In this document: in pieces, positions 6,273 to 7,529 of the stretch
Layout: the number at the start of each line of letters is the position of its first letter
How positions within the stretch are numbered: position 1 is the first letter of the stretch
Assembly: GCA_020057445.1 (NCBI GenBank)
Contig: JAGVFV010000051.1
Location: 1 to 7,529 of the forward strand
From: an archaeon
Lineage (GTDB): Archaea; Nanobdellota; Nanobdellia; Woesearchaeales; JAHJEM01
Length of the DNA stretch: 7,529 bases
Direction: 5' to 3'
Made by a program: the position numbers and the translations under genes
The notes under the pieces: generated by a model
What the model saw: the letters and a program-made list of their open reading frames with translations, nothing else
Databases searched by the model: none
What the model was told of the DNA's origin: nothing

Positions 6273-6281
6273 ATATAAAAA
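6273..6281 (-). promoter_or_regulatory. T-rich element with a second TATA-like sequence
   Basis: TTTTTATAT on the minus strand, 20-28 bases after the stop of the membrane protein gene. The five-T run could act as an archaeal U-tract terminator for that gene. The same bases resemble a TATA box (TTTATAT) and could give an upstream start near 6250. I cannot decide between these. Confidence 0.3.
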
Positions 6282-6300
6282 GCCGGACAGAACATCTTTG

Positions 6301-7473
6301 TCAAGAAGATATTACTTGCGCTTTTTGCTTACGCTTTTGCACCAACACCCGCTTCTTGCCGAAATTCATGATGCGAAGCTTCTTCGCATGGAAAAAGATG
6401 TAATTGAACACGAGAAAAATGATTACGCCAAGGACGATCGAAAAGCCGCTCCAGGCAAGCATTCCTGAAAAATCATAAGTAATAAGATCCCCGGCAGCAC
6501 CAGTCCCAGGCAGAACAAACCTATCGTTCGAGATCTGCGACAACCCAATCAATGCAGCAATAGTGCCTATCGCGAAAATGACCTGCAAGATATTCAATGC
6601 CTTCTGCTCATTCTCGCGGTACACGAACTCGATCAGTTCAAGACTGGACGACAAGTAATCCTTTGTCATCTCAAACTGGTCCAAGAGATAATTATTCACC
6701 CGCACCATCTCATCATAATCATCCATGCGCAACTCCTTAAGGACCTCCTTGATGGTGCACTTCTTTGCCCTGGTCAAAATGGCGTCATCAAGCTGATGCA
6801 CCCTATGCAAAAGGCTCTCAACAACCCTCCTCTTCTCCAATAGCTCATCGATCACCTCGGGAAGATCATGGAAATTGTACTTCTTCTCATTCCTAATCGC
6901 GCTCACTTCCTTCCATATCCGCTCATTCTCCTTCAGCAATACTTTTGTCAGGTTCTGGTAATCCGCAAGCACGACCTGGTTCTCAAACACCTCACTCAAA
7001 TCCTTCAACTTCACGTTGGTATAGATCGCAAGACCATCACCATACTGCTTCTGGAAATATTTTGTCGACAATGAATAATCCATCCTCCTTCCGACCTTCT
7101 TGAATGTTTCAGCAATATCGATCCCCTGATCGGCAACGATGATTATCGTCGGCGGCTTCTCCCAAAAAATGCTCTTGTAAAAAATGTCCTCAGCATCAAG
7201 GATCCGGATCTTCGAAAGCACGTGCTTCTGCAGCCAGACATAGTGCCAAGAGATGTCTTCAAGACCGCACTCTGTCTCCAGAAGAATCAAGCCATCCTGC
7301 ATGACCTTCACCGATGTCTTCTTATCCTTAATGATGACGATGTAGTCGTATATACCCCTGATGTACTCAAAAGGAACATCAAGATCATTCTTCAGACCCA
7401 AGAGATTGATCTTTGTCAGATACGCATACAAGCCAATGACAACCCGCATAGACCTATCAATACTGCTTGACAT
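6301..7473 (-). CDS. Protein of unknown function with a large N-terminal domain and two C-terminal membrane helices (CorA-like layout)
   Basis: A 390-residue protein I do not recognise. Residues 1-165 look like a mixed alpha/beta soluble domain, with hydrophobic strands such as YDYIVIIKD (42-50) and TIIIVADQG (109-117). Residues about 165-290 are highly charged and helical, probably an extended helical or coiled-coil region. Two membrane helices follow at about 294-311 and 338-361, joined by a loop with Gly-rich LPGTGAAGDL. A strongly basic tail ends the protein (KKLRIMNFGKKRVLVQKRKQK). This order resembles CorA-type channels, but the GMN signature expected at the end of the first helix is missing (GLSQISN instead), so ion transport is not established. 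No signal peptide is seen. The ATG at 7473 has GGTGA 12 bases upstream, which is far. It shares the strand of the moa genes but is separated from them by 78 bases and a promoter, so it is probably a separate unit. Confidence 0.8.
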   Translation of the reverse strand: MSSSIDRSMRVVIGLYAYLTKINLLGLKNDLDVPFEYIRGIYDYIVIIKDKKTSVKVMQDGLILLETECGLEDISWHYVWLQKHVLSKIRILDAEDIFYKSIFWEKPPTIIIVADQGIDIAETFKKVGRRMDYSLSTKYFQKQYGDGLAIYTNVKLKDLSEVFENQVVLADYQNLTKVLLKENERIWKEVSAIRNEKKYNFHDLPEVIDELLEKRRVVESLLHRVHQLDDAILTRAKKCTIKEVLKELRMDDYDEMVRVNNYLLDQFEMTKDYLSSSLELIEFVYRENEQKALNILQVIFAIGTIAALIGLSQISNDRFVLPGTGAAGDLITYDFSGMLAWSGFSIVLGVIIFLVFNYIFFHAKKLRIMNFGKKRVLVQKRKQKAQVISS

Positions 7474-7498
7474 TAAAAAGCTTTGTCACCCTAGCAAA

Positions 7499-7519
7499 GG
7501 AAAAAAAAGAAAATAAAAA
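7499..7519 (-). promoter_or_regulatory. T-rich tract upstream of the membrane protein gene
   Basis: The minus strand here is almost all T. It contains TTTTTATTTT (7510-7519), a weak TATA-like element about 40 bases from the ATG at 7473, and an eight-T run (7501-7508). It may be the promoter of that gene, a U-tract terminator of a gene beyond the window, or both. Confidence 0.3.
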
Positions 7520-7529
7520 TCCCAACCGC

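Noticed and set aside
7481..7499. Possible stem CTTTG/CAAAG followed by an A-run on the plus strand, as a terminator
   Set aside because: The stem has only five pairs. On the plus strand the run is A rather than T, and no plus-strand gene ends there.
1..7529. CRISPR arrays, tRNA or rRNA genes, insertion sequences
   Set aside because: I saw no spaced repeats, RNA gene signatures, transposase motifs or terminal inverted repeats. Nearly all bases are explained by conserved housekeeping-type genes.

Overview
The window looks like an archaeal chromosome segment. Three things point there: AT-rich TATA boxes at archaeal spacing from start codons (one gene appears leaderless), Shine-Dalgarno sites of the GGTGA/GAGGT type, and a gene set typical of anaerobic archaea. 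That set is glyceraldehyde-3-phosphate:ferredoxin oxidoreductase, a flavodiiron protein and an archaeal-type molybdopterin pathway. I cannot fix the phylum from the sequence. All genes are on the minus strand, so transcription runs from the right end of the window to the left. Coding density is very high, and no gap between genes exceeds about 80 bases.

Right end (7473-6301): a 390-residue protein of unknown function with two C-terminal membrane helices, preceded by a T-rich stretch. A 78-base gap follows, with TATA-like elements and a 26-bp imperfect palindrome lying over the TATA box of the next gene.

Centre (6222-2439): a compact run that reads as one transcription unit. It starts with a ModE-type winged-helix regulator that has no molybdate-binding domain. 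Then come moaA, moaC, moaB, moeA and a MOSC-domain protein. Most junctions overlap by 4 to 14 bases, and moeA is separated by only 22 bases. This set covers GTP to cyclic pyranopterin (MoaA, MoaC), adenylylation of molybdopterin and metal insertion (MoaB, MoeA), and probably sulfur handling (MOSC). The molybdopterin synthase subunits (MoaD, MoaE) and a tungstate/molybdate transporter are not in the window.

Left (2390-1): after a 48-base gap with a TATA box comes a GAPOR-like member of the aldehyde ferredoxin oxidoreductase family, a tungsten (or molybdenum) pterin and [4Fe-4S] enzyme. It overlaps by 4 bases with the N-terminal part of a flavodiiron protein that runs off the window.

Read together, a metal- or cofactor-responsive repressor would control synthesis of the pterin cofactor. 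The cofactor serves the oxygen-sensitive oxidoreductase just downstream, and the flavodiiron protein may remove O2 or NO. This last link is inference from gene order and overlap.
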